Shown piece after piece: positions 22,461-34,500 of a DNA stretch of 64,000 nt (positions within the stretch are counted from its first letter, which is position 1; each line of letters starts with the position of its first letter). This DNA comes from Amylostereum areolatum. Taxonomy: Eukaryota > Basidiomycota > Agaricomycetes > Russulales > Stereaceae. The position numbers and the translations under genes are program-made. The stretch covers positions 372,001 to 436,000 of the forward strand of contig SAXG01000004.1 in the NCBI GenBank assembly GCA_012932865.1, given 5' to 3'. The notes beneath the pieces are model-generated. The model saw only the letters and a list, made by a program, of their open reading frames with translations. It was not told the DNA's origin and ran no database searches.

Positions 22461-23059
22461 GACTCACCAAGTTGGTCTTCGGGTTATGTCTGCATATGTT
22501 ACCACTTTCATGTATGTCTATACTTGGTCTACACAGGATAATCCATTATACCTCTATGACTTCATGGAAGGCTTTCATCTGCCTTCTTGACTTGACAAAA
22601 AAGCTAACTGCAGAGCATTGTCAGAATTCCAAAATGGCATTGGGTGACTATCCGTAGGCTCGCGTGAATTTTCGAGAGGAATAAACCGAGAGTAAACGGT
22701 ACGGCAACCCGCAAGGAGATGTTGAACTTGAAGTGAACTGTGAGACCGGGTGGTCACGACTCGCTTACAGTCGGCAGGGCTTCAGGGTCTAAAAATGTCT
22801 ACTCTATTCTATTCGCACAATTCAAGGCCTACGGAAAGTCACCCACTACATCAACAGAATTAGCATCCAAGTAAAAGGACTGAGACTGTGAAAGAGTAGG
22901 GTACTGGAACTAAGTGAACGGCATATTGAGTAATCAATCGATCAATGTGAGACAAACAAGTAAGACGGTGATAGCTGTGGGTAGTTCATCTACAAGTTCA
23001 ACGTTCATCTCTGATTTCAAACAGTCCCACTGCTGGCCCACACGACACCATCGCCACCT
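22461..23059. other. Intergenic, no supported gene
   Basis: About 600 bases between the convergent ends of POL3 and a WPGY-family gene. No conserved coding, repeat or RNA gene was recognised. Confidence 0.5.
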
Positions 23060-23909
23060 TCACACGATGTGTCGATCCAGCTGCAGAATGGGCATCCATG
23101 TTCCAGCGCTGACATGCACGAGGCCCATGATGGTGATATTTTCGCGCGTTATGACAGTAGGATGCGTGCCTACCCTCCACTGCGGGTGGGAGGTTGGCGT
23201 ATAATTGGCTCTCTCCTGTGGTGCGTCAGGGTGATGTGTATCTCGAGAGTGGGCTGCCCGCACCTGGACGAACGCGTCCACGAAGGTGCCGATCTTATGC
23301 ACAAGACGCTGGATGGTAAGGGGGACACCGTGGGCTTGGAGTTCTATCTGTCTTTTAAATTCCGAGTAACCTAACCACTGAGAGACGGAGCCGCGACTTT
23401 AGGACGTCCAAATTATGTTCGAAGGAGAGACACACCTTCAGACAGAAATGGGTTGTCACCCTGCCTCCCATGAGTGCTGGGTAGTTTCCTCCAGCCAGCG
23501 ATCCGTTGGTAGTTCCGCTGGCTGCCAGACGAAGGGGAATGCCGACGGCGCCGGTGGGCTGCATGAAAAATATGGGCATCTGCAGGTTGGCGTCGGCTAT
23601 GTGCCTCTGATGATCCTGGGGGGCTTGGGGCATCCATATCTCCTGCGGAACAACCGTGCCTTTAGCGGTTTCGGCAATGAAGTCCAACAGCCATCGAGGT
23701 TGTCCGTATGCGTCCATCGAAATGGCTGGGGTACCAACTGAAGGTTGATTGTAAACGAGAAACCGATTGTACTCTAATGCAACTCTCAGCTCTTGTACGC
23801 TGCGAACCTTGAGGAGAAACTTGAAAAAATAATCGGCCCCGCGTGGGCTGAATGTATAGGAGATATAACCGTCGGTCATGACATTCGGGGAGGCGGTAGT
23901 AGTCTGCAT
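23060..23909 (-). CDS. WPGY-family protein, copy 1 (unrecognised family)
   Basis: I do not recognise the family. Three exons: exon 1 has TDGYISYTFSPRGADYFFKF, AKGTVVPQEIW, NLQMPIFFMQPTG and LMGGRVTTHF; exon 2 starts WLGYSEFKRQIELQ and contains PLTIQRLVHKIGTFVDAFVQ; exon 3 ends NITIMGLVHVSAGTWMPILQ. The same blocks and the same two intron positions recur at 25354-26328, 61105-62047 and 62849-63686, and the last two exons recur in 42097-43494. About 235 residues, no signal peptide or membrane segment. An acceptor-like CTGCAG directly before the ATG suggests an extra short 5' exon, so the true start may be upstream. Conserved blocks in several copies argue for selection; function unknown. Confidence 0.7.
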
Positions 23910-25353
23910 TCTGCAGAGATATTAGCACCTGACTGATAGGGAGAGGCAAATGTCTACCTTTGAAAGAGCCGGGATTAACTGATAGGCGGATGGGTAGACG
24001 GGTCGAGAGGATACGAGGATAGGGGAATGAGAGGGAGAAGACATTCCTCAAATACCCTTCGAAAACATACCGTAGTTGTTGTTGCGCCTGCCCACAGGTC
24101 TGCGCCATTGGTTCCCGGTCGGCGCACATGATGTCAGACCAGGAATCCTTGGGGTTCGTGACATCTACGTGCCGGGCACAACACAGACAATACACGGAAA
24201 AGGTGGACCGGTGCCAGTAGTCGCGGAGCCACCGTCCAGGGTATAAAGATGACAGTTGTGTAGGGACCCTTGGCAGTGGATGCAAGAAAGTGATGCAGTA
24301 ACGTGAGACGAACTCCCGAGCTGACGAGCGGTTGCACGCATACAGCAGTAATGAGAATTGGCGGGACATGACGCATTGTATCTCCGGAGACAAGGATACC
24401 CCGTGCATTTGGAGTGTAGATGCAATACATGCTCCTGGATCACAGGATGGGACCGCAGGATGGGCTTTAGGAATGGAATGATATCGCCAGTGCGCCGGCT
24501 CAATTCACAATTGACTATATTTGAAGACTTTAGCAAATAGATGCCGCCTCTGTCAGCTAAAAAAAGTAAGTGGATTGGAATAGGATGAGATGGACGTAGC
24601 CGTGTAGTGCGCGCGGCGAGGATGATGGAACTCATCGACGCCACGCTTGGCTACATCGTCTCGGAGGTATCACATCGATACTGTCGTGTGAGGAGGAAGG
24701 AGCAATGATATCCCCAGATGGCGGTAAAGTGTGACTGTTCAATGTCCAGTGAAGCTTGTACTTGCGGCTACAGCTGGCGCGGGCCACTGATGCGGACCGA
24801 CAAGTCTAATAGCCAGTTGATGTGTGTCGAGTCAGGGAAAGACAAGGAGATATACCGGAGTGAGAGAGCGCTGAAGTTCCGCAGAGTGTCTGTAGCTTGA
24901 GTTGGAGTGGTGTCGCGGTCACGCCGTTCATGGTTCAGGAAAACAAATCGGCGTGTTGGACTCAGCGCCGAAGACCCGGTGATTCCGGTAGTTGCCGTGC
25001 TCAGCTCATTGTCGGTTCCCAAACTTTCGCCGCCATTTTGTCATGGACTTCGACTGTAACAGCCTCATTCCGTGTTGTCAAAATTTCCGCAGGTACAAAA
25101 TATGTAACAAGGACCCCAACTCCCTTGCTAATTATCGGTGAAATTACACAACTTACTTTCAACACCATTCCGTCATTGATGACTTTCAACTAAATGATCT
25201 CGCCGTTGACCTTCTGCGTGTATATTAACCAGCCCCAAGCCGTAGTAGGAGTTTGATCGTGTACATGCGTCGTCCTCGAGAGTCACTAGAACGTGACGTA
25301 CATTCTCCCGGCGCCCGCGCAGTCCTCTTCTAGAGCAACAGCGACTCACGGCG
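23910..25353. other. Intergenic, decayed DNA
   Basis: About 1.4 kb with only short, inconsistent frames on both strands. A minus-strand stretch near 24820-24860 reads INWLLDLSVRISGP, weakly like the WLLD...GTVVPQ block of the WPGY family, so a decayed copy is possible but not supported enough to annotate. Confidence 0.4.
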
Positions 25354-26328
25354 CTACATCACTGACAGCTGGTGAACAACGCGGAGGCCCACGCGTAAAA
25401 GGGGCATCCATCCTCCTGCGGACACTTGCACAAGTCCGATAATCGTAACATCATGGCAGGTGATACCGCCCTGTCCGCCGATGCGCCACTGCAACTGGTC
25501 TGAGCCGGGGTCCTCAAGCTTCCCCCCTGGTTCTTGAGCAGACTATGAAGGTGGTGTAGGTGAAATGGACGCCAAATCGTCACTTCAAAGAACGTACTTG
25601 GAAAAAATGGTCCACGGAAGCACCAACCAGCGTCGCGAGTTTTCCTACGGTGATGGGTTGTCGCTTCCTGCCATCGCTTTTCGTGTGCTTTTGCTCCTGC
25701 CACGGAGGATAACCCGGCCACTGAAAACAAAATGTCACGCGACGTTCCGAATAACAACGAAGACTGACAGTGAAGAGCGTACCTGGATCCGGATGACCGT
25801 CGTCGCCTTTCCTCCCAACTGCGCCTCTTTGTCTCCATCTATGAGCTGAGAGTACAGGCCGCCAGCCGCATCTACTGCCTGGATCCCCACCTCTCCGTCT
25901 CTCTGCACGAAAAATATCGGCATTTGAAGAGAAGCTGCAACGACGTGTCGCTCGCGGTCAAGGGCGCTCTGGGGAGACCACAAGTGCTGAGGGACGATGG
26001 TGCCACGCTCTGGATGAACAGCGTAATCAACAAGCCAAAAAGGATGGTCGTCGATAGTGAGGGTCGGGTCATGACGCGGACGGGGAAGGTCGCTGAGATA
26101 AAACGCGTCTTGGTGCTCCCCCACAGAGCTCGAGGTGTTGGGCCATAGAGACGGAGAGTCTTGCACAGGATCGAGTTTGAATAGTAGAATCATGTAGCGC
26201 TCTGCGTCGGCAGGGGTGAAAGATTGGGCGATGGCACCATCGACGAACAGACGTGGGGGGTAGCGGTGAGGATCGGGGGTAGTACCAGAAGATATAGATA
26301 TCATCTGTGTAGTTGATTGAGTGAGCAT
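25354..26328 (-). CDS. WPGY-family protein, copy 2
   Basis: Exon 1 has LFVDGAIAQSFTPADAERYM, an insertion relative to copy 1 (LPRPRHDPTLTIDDHPF), WLVDYAVHPERGTIVPQHLW, SLQMPIFFVQRDGEVGIQ and QLGGKATTVIRIQ. Exon 2 starts WPGYPPWQEQK and has PITVGKLATLVGASVDHFFQ. Exon 3 has WRIGGQGGITCHDVTIIGLV and QVSAGGWMPLL, then stops at 25354-25356. Intron positions match the other copies. The start at 26328 is uncertain because TACACAG just downstream could be an acceptor. The exon 3 border is the least certain part. No known domain. Confidence 0.65.
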
Positions 26329-27880
26329 CTCGAGGGCCTACGTCGCAAATCGCACTTCACTTTTGATCTTGAGCTATTTCGACGATGTCCGCCGTGATCT
26401 GAATGGAGGAAGGGGAGGGGGGGTATTATACGACTTTCTGACTCCGAGAGCCATGAAGCATGTCCACATTGCCCAAATCGAGGAGGTCCAAGACCACGGT
26501 GCCGGACAAAGGATATCATACCGCGCACCTCCTGAAGAGGCCCCCAGAGCCTGGGAGAAACGCGACTCCTTTCTGAATAAGATTCAGCTAGCTCCGAAGA
26601 TCGAGATCGACGACTCGATGCAGTCAGGACCTCGATGACCCGAAACTGGAAAGCGAAATTCCTCGAGGTGGCCTGCTTGCCCTGCCCCAGCAATACCTAA
26701 ATGGTAACAGATGATCCCCACGTTCCTGAAAGAGAGGGAATTGGCACAGAAGTTACTGAAAGAATCCTCCATTATGTTGCGTTGCATTGGTGAGATAGAC
26801 CTTGACTATACGCTTTTCATCCACAACGCGAACCTTCGCACTATGGCGCACGAATGCGCCTAGAGCTTGGGCTAATGGAGATCTATCTCGTTATGTGCAG
26901 CCACATATTAAGGCGCCGGCTTGATCGAGAACATGCGTGCGTTGTCCAAGCCGCTCGTCCCGGCCTGGTGGGATATATTGAAAACACAACGTGTAGATAG
27001 TCTGTCGTGCGGTGTGATGTCGCGGAATGGAAGATCTGACCACTGCGCAACGAGCGAGAAAGAAGTCGCAGCGGGATGAGTTGAAAGAGAAGAGAAGTTC
27101 GATGGTACCGCAGGAGACCACAGGCTGGTACCGCCGCATCGAAGATCACCAGGGGTGGGTGATGACACAATGACGACCTTGATTGATACCCAGGACTTGC
27201 TAGGCTCTAGTGGGCTCACGACATGTCTTCTCCTAGTGCACGAGGCGAAGGATACTCCTCAGACTCACGATCGGGTTTTGTGGAAGAGAGAAAGCGTACC
27301 GAGTTCAAAGCACAGGCTTCAAGGAACGACAACATGCCTCGGCTAGGATTTCGAGTTCCAAGTGGATATGGCAGAAACGCATGTTCTTGGTATCCCCACC
27401 ACAACACCAACTCTATAGAAATAACATTGTCCTATCCGGGGGACTTACTGTAAGGAAGCATCAGAACATGAAGAAGAGAAGGAACATTTGCTTTCCCCGA
27501 GCAGGTTCCTCCCGATGGCAGTTGACAGCCATGATAGGAGTCCAGTCACCGTTGTCACGCCACCATCGCGCCCTGTCCAAGCTCAAAGTGCGTCGGTTCG
27601 TCGGAGACTCGGGGTAGACGGGATATGGTAGGTAGGATGGCCCGCACGATTTGAAGAACGGTACCCTTTGGCCGATCACTTGAAACAGGTTCCACAGGGA
27701 TAACGGAAGCAAGTTGATGTTGTTGGGCGACTTCGTGATTCGTGTTGAGGTACGAGAAGGATGGAGAGGAGCAATGTGGCCGCGCCGGGGCCGGGGCCGC
27801 GCAGAGGCGCCCAGTGGCCCGTGAGAAACTCGCGTCGCGTCGCGTTCGATCACGTGTGGCACTTGCTCTCTTCAACCACG
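26329..27880. other. Intergenic, no supported gene; BRN1 promoter at the right end
   Basis: About 1.5 kb. Frames on both strands are short and lack recognisable motifs. The last bases before BRN1 contain TCACGTGT at 27850-27857, 24 bases before the ATG, part of a recurring CACGTG motif in this window. Confidence 0.45.
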
Positions 27881-30748
27881 ATGGCGACTGCACGTTCCGC
27901 TCGCGCTCAGCGCGCTCAACCCCACAAATCACTCTATGCCGACTCCGATTCAGGCGCAGACACAGAGGTAGAGACACCCCGGCCCGTCAAGACGTCAGGA
28001 TCGCGTAAACGGCTCAGTGAACATGACAAAAGCTTCATTGAAGACCCCCTCACCCGCACCAAGACTGTCGACCTCAACGACGACGCAGCGGAGAAAAGAA
28101 AACGACGTCAAAGCGCCAGGATGCCCACGGAGAACGCGATCGCAGGACCTTCATCGGCGGGTGCGGGAGACGGTACAGGAGACGGGGACGAGAACTCGCG
28201 AAGCCTACATGCTCGACGACGTCAACAACAATTGGCCTCCATTGCCACGATCGAGACTCCCGCCCTTAACCCGAATTTGGACAACTACGAAGAATGGATG
28301 AAGATGGCGATGGACGGGGTGCGTCATCTGTCTTTCTTTCGCCGATACACTCATTCTTATTTTACCTCAACAGAAAATCAATGCGACGAATTCTTGGGGC
28401 TTTGCGCTCATTGATTATTTTCACGATATGTCTCTCCTTCGCAATGTCACCGATAACTCAATCAACTTTCAACGCGCGTCCAGTACTCTCGACGGATGCG
28501 TCAAAATCTGGACGAGCCGTGTTGATAGCGTTGGGACTGAAACGGGCAAGCTACTTAGCAATCTGGCTTCCGGCGGACGGGGAGACGACGATGAAGAACC
28601 CACATCCGATAATCCAGACTCTCCAGATCCTTCTCAAAAGGCCAAGAGGAAGGCCCATCGTCACGAATCCACCCTTGCAAAGAATGCGGCACAGCTTAAA
28701 ATAAAGAAATTGGATCTTGAATTCAGCGTAGACCCACTATTCCGCAAGACTTGCGCAGACTTCGATGAAGGCGGCGCTCACGGTCTTCTCATGAACCACC
28801 TCAGTTTGGGTGTTGGTAGCGAGGGCGCCCTCCGCGTGATCTTCGATGCCAGTGACTCCATGGGCAAAGATGGAGAGGAGGACGAGGACGAGGTTCTGGA
28901 ACCTGAGGATGACATCGACCTTGGTGTTCTGAGGAGTACGTTGTTATCGCACGTGGCCTGATACACACTTTGACCACCTCCAAACAGATTTTATTCCTGA
29001 CTTTAACTTATTGGAGTCCAAGGCAATCGCGCACTCTCTGGAGGATTTCGCCTTCAACCAGAACCCCTTTCCAGTCGACGATATCGCTTTATTCCGCGAC
29101 GATACGCCTATGCCTGCAAACGAAGATGACGGCGACGACGGCGACGACTTCGGATTTGGGGGTGCTCCCGAAGAGTTTGAAATGGATGTAGACGCAGAGG
29201 GGCCTGCCCCCGAAGAGGATTTCTTCGCAGGTGACCAAGGGGCTGGCGACGACTACAGTGGCGGCAGTCCCGGCGGATACGGCGGAGAAGACGGAGAAGA
29301 GGGCTCTGTCGGTGCTCAGGCTGGGCATGGCCAAGCCATGGGGACTGGTGTATTCGTCCCCTTCGATCCCCGCCGTGCACCTAATGAGCGAGACCTCGTC
29401 ATGGCCATGACTGACGGCGATGGGGAAGGAGGAATTATGGGTTATTTCAATCAGAATTTCCTGAAGAACTGGGCTGGACCCGAGCACTGGAAATTGCGGA
29501 AACCCGTCCGTAGACGTGAGCTTGGCTTCTCCCGCTGCTACTCCATTACTGATGATGTCTCTCAGCCGATGCAGCGGAAACGGGTGCTGCGAAGCCTCGA
29601 CGCGAGAAGAAGGAACCGTTCAAAATTGATTTTTCGGCCCTTTCAGATAAAGACCCAAAGGAGCGCTGCAATGAGCTCTTTGCACGCGCCACTCGAGGGG
29701 CTGGTCTCACGCTCACCAAGGTTTCCGCTCGTCGGGGCTCCAAGGGCAAGAAGGGGAAGGAGAAGCGCGACGAACATATCCTCCCCGACGATATGCATTT
29801 CTCCAGCCGTGAGCTGGTCACGCTTTTCCTCAAACCCAAGTTCTCGGTACGCTTTCGCCTTTCCCCGTACAATCATTCCCTCATATCGATCATGTTCCCA
29901 CAGCTGAAGATGCGTGGGCAACGTGTGATCGAGAACGGAGATGGAGAGGTGGACGAGAACTTCTGGGCGCAAGCGGCGGCGGACCAAGCTGCTGGTCGCG
30001 CGGCAGAAGATGCCGATGAAAGTAAGTTCAAACCTTGTCTCTCGATCTAGCTCATTGTTCTTTTGCGAACAGCTGGTATGGGTGGCGCCATACCCTTCAA
30101 TACACAATTCTTCCAGGATGACTACGACGATGGACCTGGCTTTGATGATGGTTTCGACGGAGAGGTCGGTGACGTTCCTATCGATCCAGGCGAACAAGAC
30201 CTGCTTGCTGCAACGCAAGGTCACACGCGACGCGTTCGGCCTGAAGCCGTGAACTACACGAAACGCGCCAAGCGAGTGGACGTACGGAAGTTGAAGGAGA
30301 ACATTTGGAAGAACCTCAATATTATTGTTCCGGAGCAGAAAGAGGACCCTGACGCAATGGTTGGTCTTCTGTTGTAAAAGTCTCATTATCCTGCTCACCG
30401 AACACGTTTAGGACGAGGACGAAGATGATGGTGGAACCGATCCTAATGAAGGACGCGTGTTCGACTCGGTCATCACGGGCTTGCAGGATTCGTATCCCGA
30501 GGAAAAACTATCGGAAATCAGCACGAGTTTCTGTTTCATATGCCTCTTGCACCTCGCCAACGAGCGCGGGCTGAAACTAGAGACCGGCACAGATGACGAT
30601 ATTTCTGAAGATAACGAGGACGGTGGAAGCCAAGTCGGCAACATATGGAGTCTGAAGGTTAGTGTCGGGTTCTTACCGGGCTCGCAGGCGTGCTTACATT
30701 TGTTTTGTTCAGGTGTACCGTGATCCCAACGCCATTCCTGCTGCATAG
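27881..30748 (+). CDS. BRN1: Condensin complex non-SMC subunit, kleisin (Barren/CAP-H)
   Basis: Kleisin that bridges the SMC2/SMC4 heads of condensin for mitotic chromosome compaction. N-terminal block: NPNLDNYEEWMKMAMDGKIN followed by ATNSWGFALIDYF, then NFQRASSTLDGCVKIWTSRV and SVGTETGKLLSNL, the Barren signature that contacts SMC2. Central acidic linker with long Asp/Glu/Gly runs (around 29120-29320). MGYFNQNFLKNWAGPEHWKL and PFKIDFSAL mark the middle conserved block; the C-terminal winged-helix region has VDVRKLKENIWKNL and ISTSFCFICLLHLANERGLK, ending NIWSLKVYRDPNAIPAA. Length (about 850 residues) fits the family. Seven or so introns. The ATG follows TCACGTGT by 24 bases. Confidence 0.93.
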
Positions 30749-31167
30749 CAATGTCCGTACTTAGACATAATTTATGTACACTACTTCCCCACTTACTGCT
30801 GTCCTCCCACTGTCTACCTTTTCCATCTGCGGTTCTCGAGGGCGATCGTATCATATACCATTGTTGTACTCTCACACTAGGCCTACATTATGAATGTCTT
30901 AACTTTGCTTTGCTTAGAAGTGCTAGCATCGTGAGGGATATGTATGGCGTTTTACATGAGACAATGGATGTTAAGCTACACGGGGTATCGTATATGTACT
31001 GCGTGAGGTAAGCTAAAAATACAAGCGGAGAGAATGTCGTGACTATGGATACAGTAGGAGGAGACAAATGATGCAAAAGAATGTGTTCGAGGGCAGGACC
31101 GTCCTCGTATGGCACGTCGACCAGTACGCGCGTGACACCGCCAGGCGTTGACGAAGATGACAAGCAT
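30749..31167. other. Short intergenic, convergent 3' ends
   Basis: About 420 bases between the BRN1 stop and the stop of a small minus-strand gene. Contains no supported gene; presumably both 3' UTRs. Confidence 0.5.
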
Positions 31168-31558
31168 CTAGCAAAACTTGCTCTTCCACGCCATCCACAG
31201 GTTATCGGGACGGCGCTTCATACGCGCCGAGAGATCCCGGAACTCCTCGTATGCGCTGGCCGGGAGTTCAAGCACATCGCGCGCGGGCATGAGAAATATG
31301 TCGGCGGAAGGAAAGATAGTGAGGATGTCTTTGGAAGGGATCCGTGCACAGGGGGCAGCGGCGGCAAGGAATACGCCTCTTGAGAGTGGTGCGAATGTGT
31401 AGACGTCTACATATCTGTCTTTGTGGTCATGAGGACGAACAGCTGTTGCAGCGCGTCAGACCAGTCGATGGAACACGGATGAGGAAAAAGAACACACCTT
31501 GAACGACCACAACCTGGCGGTTAACAATAGCGACTGCGACGGAACCGTACTTCAGCAT
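31168..31558 (-). CDS. Small hypothetical protein, two exons
   Basis: Starts MLKYGSVAVAIVNRQVVVVQ. A ~90-base intron with a GTGTGT donor and a TATGTAG acceptor joins in frame to DVYTFAPLSRGVFLAAAAPC. It continues with ILTIFPSADIFLMPARDVLE and ends LWMAWKSKFC. About 100 residues, soluble, one short hydrophobic alanine stretch, no recognised domain. Good splice borders and a non-random sequence support a real gene, but there is no homology I can name. Upstream at 31843-31854 lies a 12-base palindrome GGTCACGTGACC. Confidence 0.5.
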
Positions 31559-34500
31559 GATGGGATGTAGTGGATACAGTTGAAGAGTAACAAGAGTGAG
31601 AAGGGAGGCTGAAGAGACTTGGGAGTGAGATGGCTGCGGATGCGCGCAGTGGGTATGGGCTAATGGAGGTCCAAGTCGCGTCAGCCTTATATACACAAGT
31701 AAGACTATTGTTCTACAAGAGATTGTTGCGAGGATAATAGAAACATTTGCGCCTTGAGGCGTATGGACTTACAATAGACAATGGAGGACAATAGGAACCT
31801 TGCCTAGGGCCCCGGTCCGAAGCGCGCGAGAACAAAGGCGAAGGTCACGTGACCGTATCGAACAAAGTTGCACCCGCTTCCGGCAACGTCGCCTCCTTGT
31901 TCGTCACTCATAGGCTTGTCCATTTTGTCGCAGAGCGAGGGGCGATGGAGCACACAGGGGTTGAAAAAACAAACATATCCCCCGAAGGAAGGACAAGAAG
32001 CACGTAACTTTGCGCTTTGCCTTGAAGTTCGGACTAACCTTGAACTTCAAGTGCACTGTCGGCCTTCGAAGCTGAAAATGTTTGTAAACAGGTGGCCACG
32101 GGTGCGGCTCAAGGAGGGAAACGTACAGACGAGGCCGAGTAGGGGCCGGTTCAGGTCGAAAGCCGGGGTCGACCATAGTAGAATCTGTGGCATTCTTCTG
32201 CATGGAAGGGGTTAGGAGGATAATGTGTTGGCCAACTAGCCCGATACTCAACGAGGGGACGCTACTGGACAGAGGACGCACCGAAGCGGTCGATGGCCTG
32301 CGAAGGTCTCTGGAGGAGGCAAGAGCGAGTGGCCCGATGGCGTGACGTCCAACCCTGGCATGCCAGTGAATGCGGAAGTAAGGATGACGGGTGGCCCCGA
32401 AAGAAGGCCGTGGAAGAGCCTGGAGACCTCCGAGTGATCTCGTTTTGGGGTGGTGTTCAAAGGGGGTGGTGCCCGATACGAGGACGAGATTGAGGCCGCC
32501 GTCGGCGGTATTGATACGGGTAGTGGACGGTGGATGGTCGCGAAAGACGTAAGGGAGGAGTCTCTGCGGCTTAGCGTCCAACAGACGCCGCCCAAACGCG
32601 ATGCAATCATTGTTGCGAATGTCTTGGGCCCGTGCACCTTGCGCTATTACACCGATCGACCTTTCTGCTCGTGCTAAAGGAAATCAGAAAAATCCCGAGA
32701 GAATACATCCATCTAGTAAGGGCCCCTAGGAGCCGGGAGTTTGGAGTCGGGAAGGCGTGTTCGCTCACAGGATGGCTTGAGACACCACGAGGTGGAAGGG
32801 TGGGCATGGGTTGATGCAGCGGGAAGACGGGTGGGTCATACAACGGGCAGGAATACGCGATGCGGACTGCGCAGCCCAGAAGATACGGGTCATGGCCTCC
32901 ACGACATTGATCGCGAAGTCGCCTTTCGTTGTGCGGGCATCCCCTCAATCACGAAGTCCCCAGAATGGAGTCTTCAAAGTGTCGACAGGGACCCGCCGCG
33001 CGTTCGAAACCGTTCGTCGAGATGATCTGCACCATGTTCGCGGGCTCTTCAGGTCCCCGCCGACATCCCCGCCGACCCCCTTCTCATGACGACCTCGTGC
33101 CGGAGAGCTAAGAGATGCGCCACAATGCTACTTGCGTTTGAGGTTGACATTATCGTCCGAATCGTCGGCGCGCGGGAGCGCCCTGAGAACGGCGGGAAGC
33201 ATCGAAGTGGGAAGCGGGAACGGAGGTTGTAGTAATATTATAGTAAATGGCATGGCGTGTTTGGTCTGTCCCCCCCTAGGATCCGGCGGGCTCGCCACGG
33301 CAACGGGATGTCGAGCTTGCCCCTCGGTCCACCAACGAGAAGCCATTCCCTTTTGATTTCCTTTTGAGATTGCTATCAATGATTCCACGTTTGAGCATTG
33401 ATTCGGCTCAATGAGGCAGGGGGGGGTCCGTACCCAACAGAACAGGTTGTTCTCCTGCACATCCGCGTAAGGAGCGCAGGCCAAACGACGTCCGAGGATC
33501 AGTGTTGAACGGGAGCATGGCGAGGTCGCCGGATGAGGGCCTCGATTGCAAGGCAAACGCGATTGTACGCCCCGTCCGTCGGATGTTCGGAGAGTGCAGC
33601 TCGGATCGAGAGGGCGGATGTGCTGCTTCTGCGCGTTGGCGCGCGTCTTTGTCTGGTTGGCGTGAGCCAGTATTTCGAAATGGTATCGCCACGCATCAGA
33701 CATGCTTCGGTACCCACCCAAGGGATGAAGGGATCGCCGGGAACCCAAGACAGCAACGAGGAATACTACAACCCAGGACACCTGTAAGTCGCGCCGGCGG
33801 GGATGACAGACAAACGTACGAATGCCTTGTTATGGTTACTGTCAAATCCAGCTGGCTCGAAACCGGCATCGCGCCCGGGAGTAGTACTCCATGAAAGTGA
33901 GAAGATACCGCACCACCGCCTACTGCCATATGAGGTAAAGCTTTGCAAGTTCCGTTCTTAATTTCCACCGAGCAAGGGACAGCTGGATATACACACGCCA
34001 GGACATTTTTGTTGGGGGGCTCGAGAACAAGCCCTGGGGGTTCCAGCGCTACATTCGGGAGCCTCATCGATATCTTGACGACGGGGGGTGGGGGCGCTTT
34101 GGAAGTTTTGTACGGCGGTGATACCGGTTTGTTCGGGCTCCTCGAGTAGGGTCCACGTCAGGGCCAGTCAATGAAGAGCAGGGTTGGGGATTCATTTACT
34201 GAAGCTGCGTGTAAGGTGCGAAATGATTGGCCTCAAATTGTCCGCGCGGGGAAAAGCGCGCTGGAGTCTAAACCACTTGGGTGTCGTGCTCTTGGGCGAT
34301 GAGGTCTAGAGCCATGTATATACACCCCTGGACAGATAGGTGCTGCTTTTCCCTCGAAGTTCTTCTCGGGGACCGCAAGCGCAGCTGGTCTGGATCCTTG
34401 TTGCAGCGCTTCAGAGATAAAACCCGCCCTCCGCGATGAAAGAAGTCGATGAGGGGCGCGTCAATCGGGCGCACGCACGCCGCGAGAAGCTAGAACCCCC

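Noticed and set aside
24165..24644. 159-codon minus-strand frame
   Set aside because: No motif, Cys/His-rich random composition, other frames equally open.
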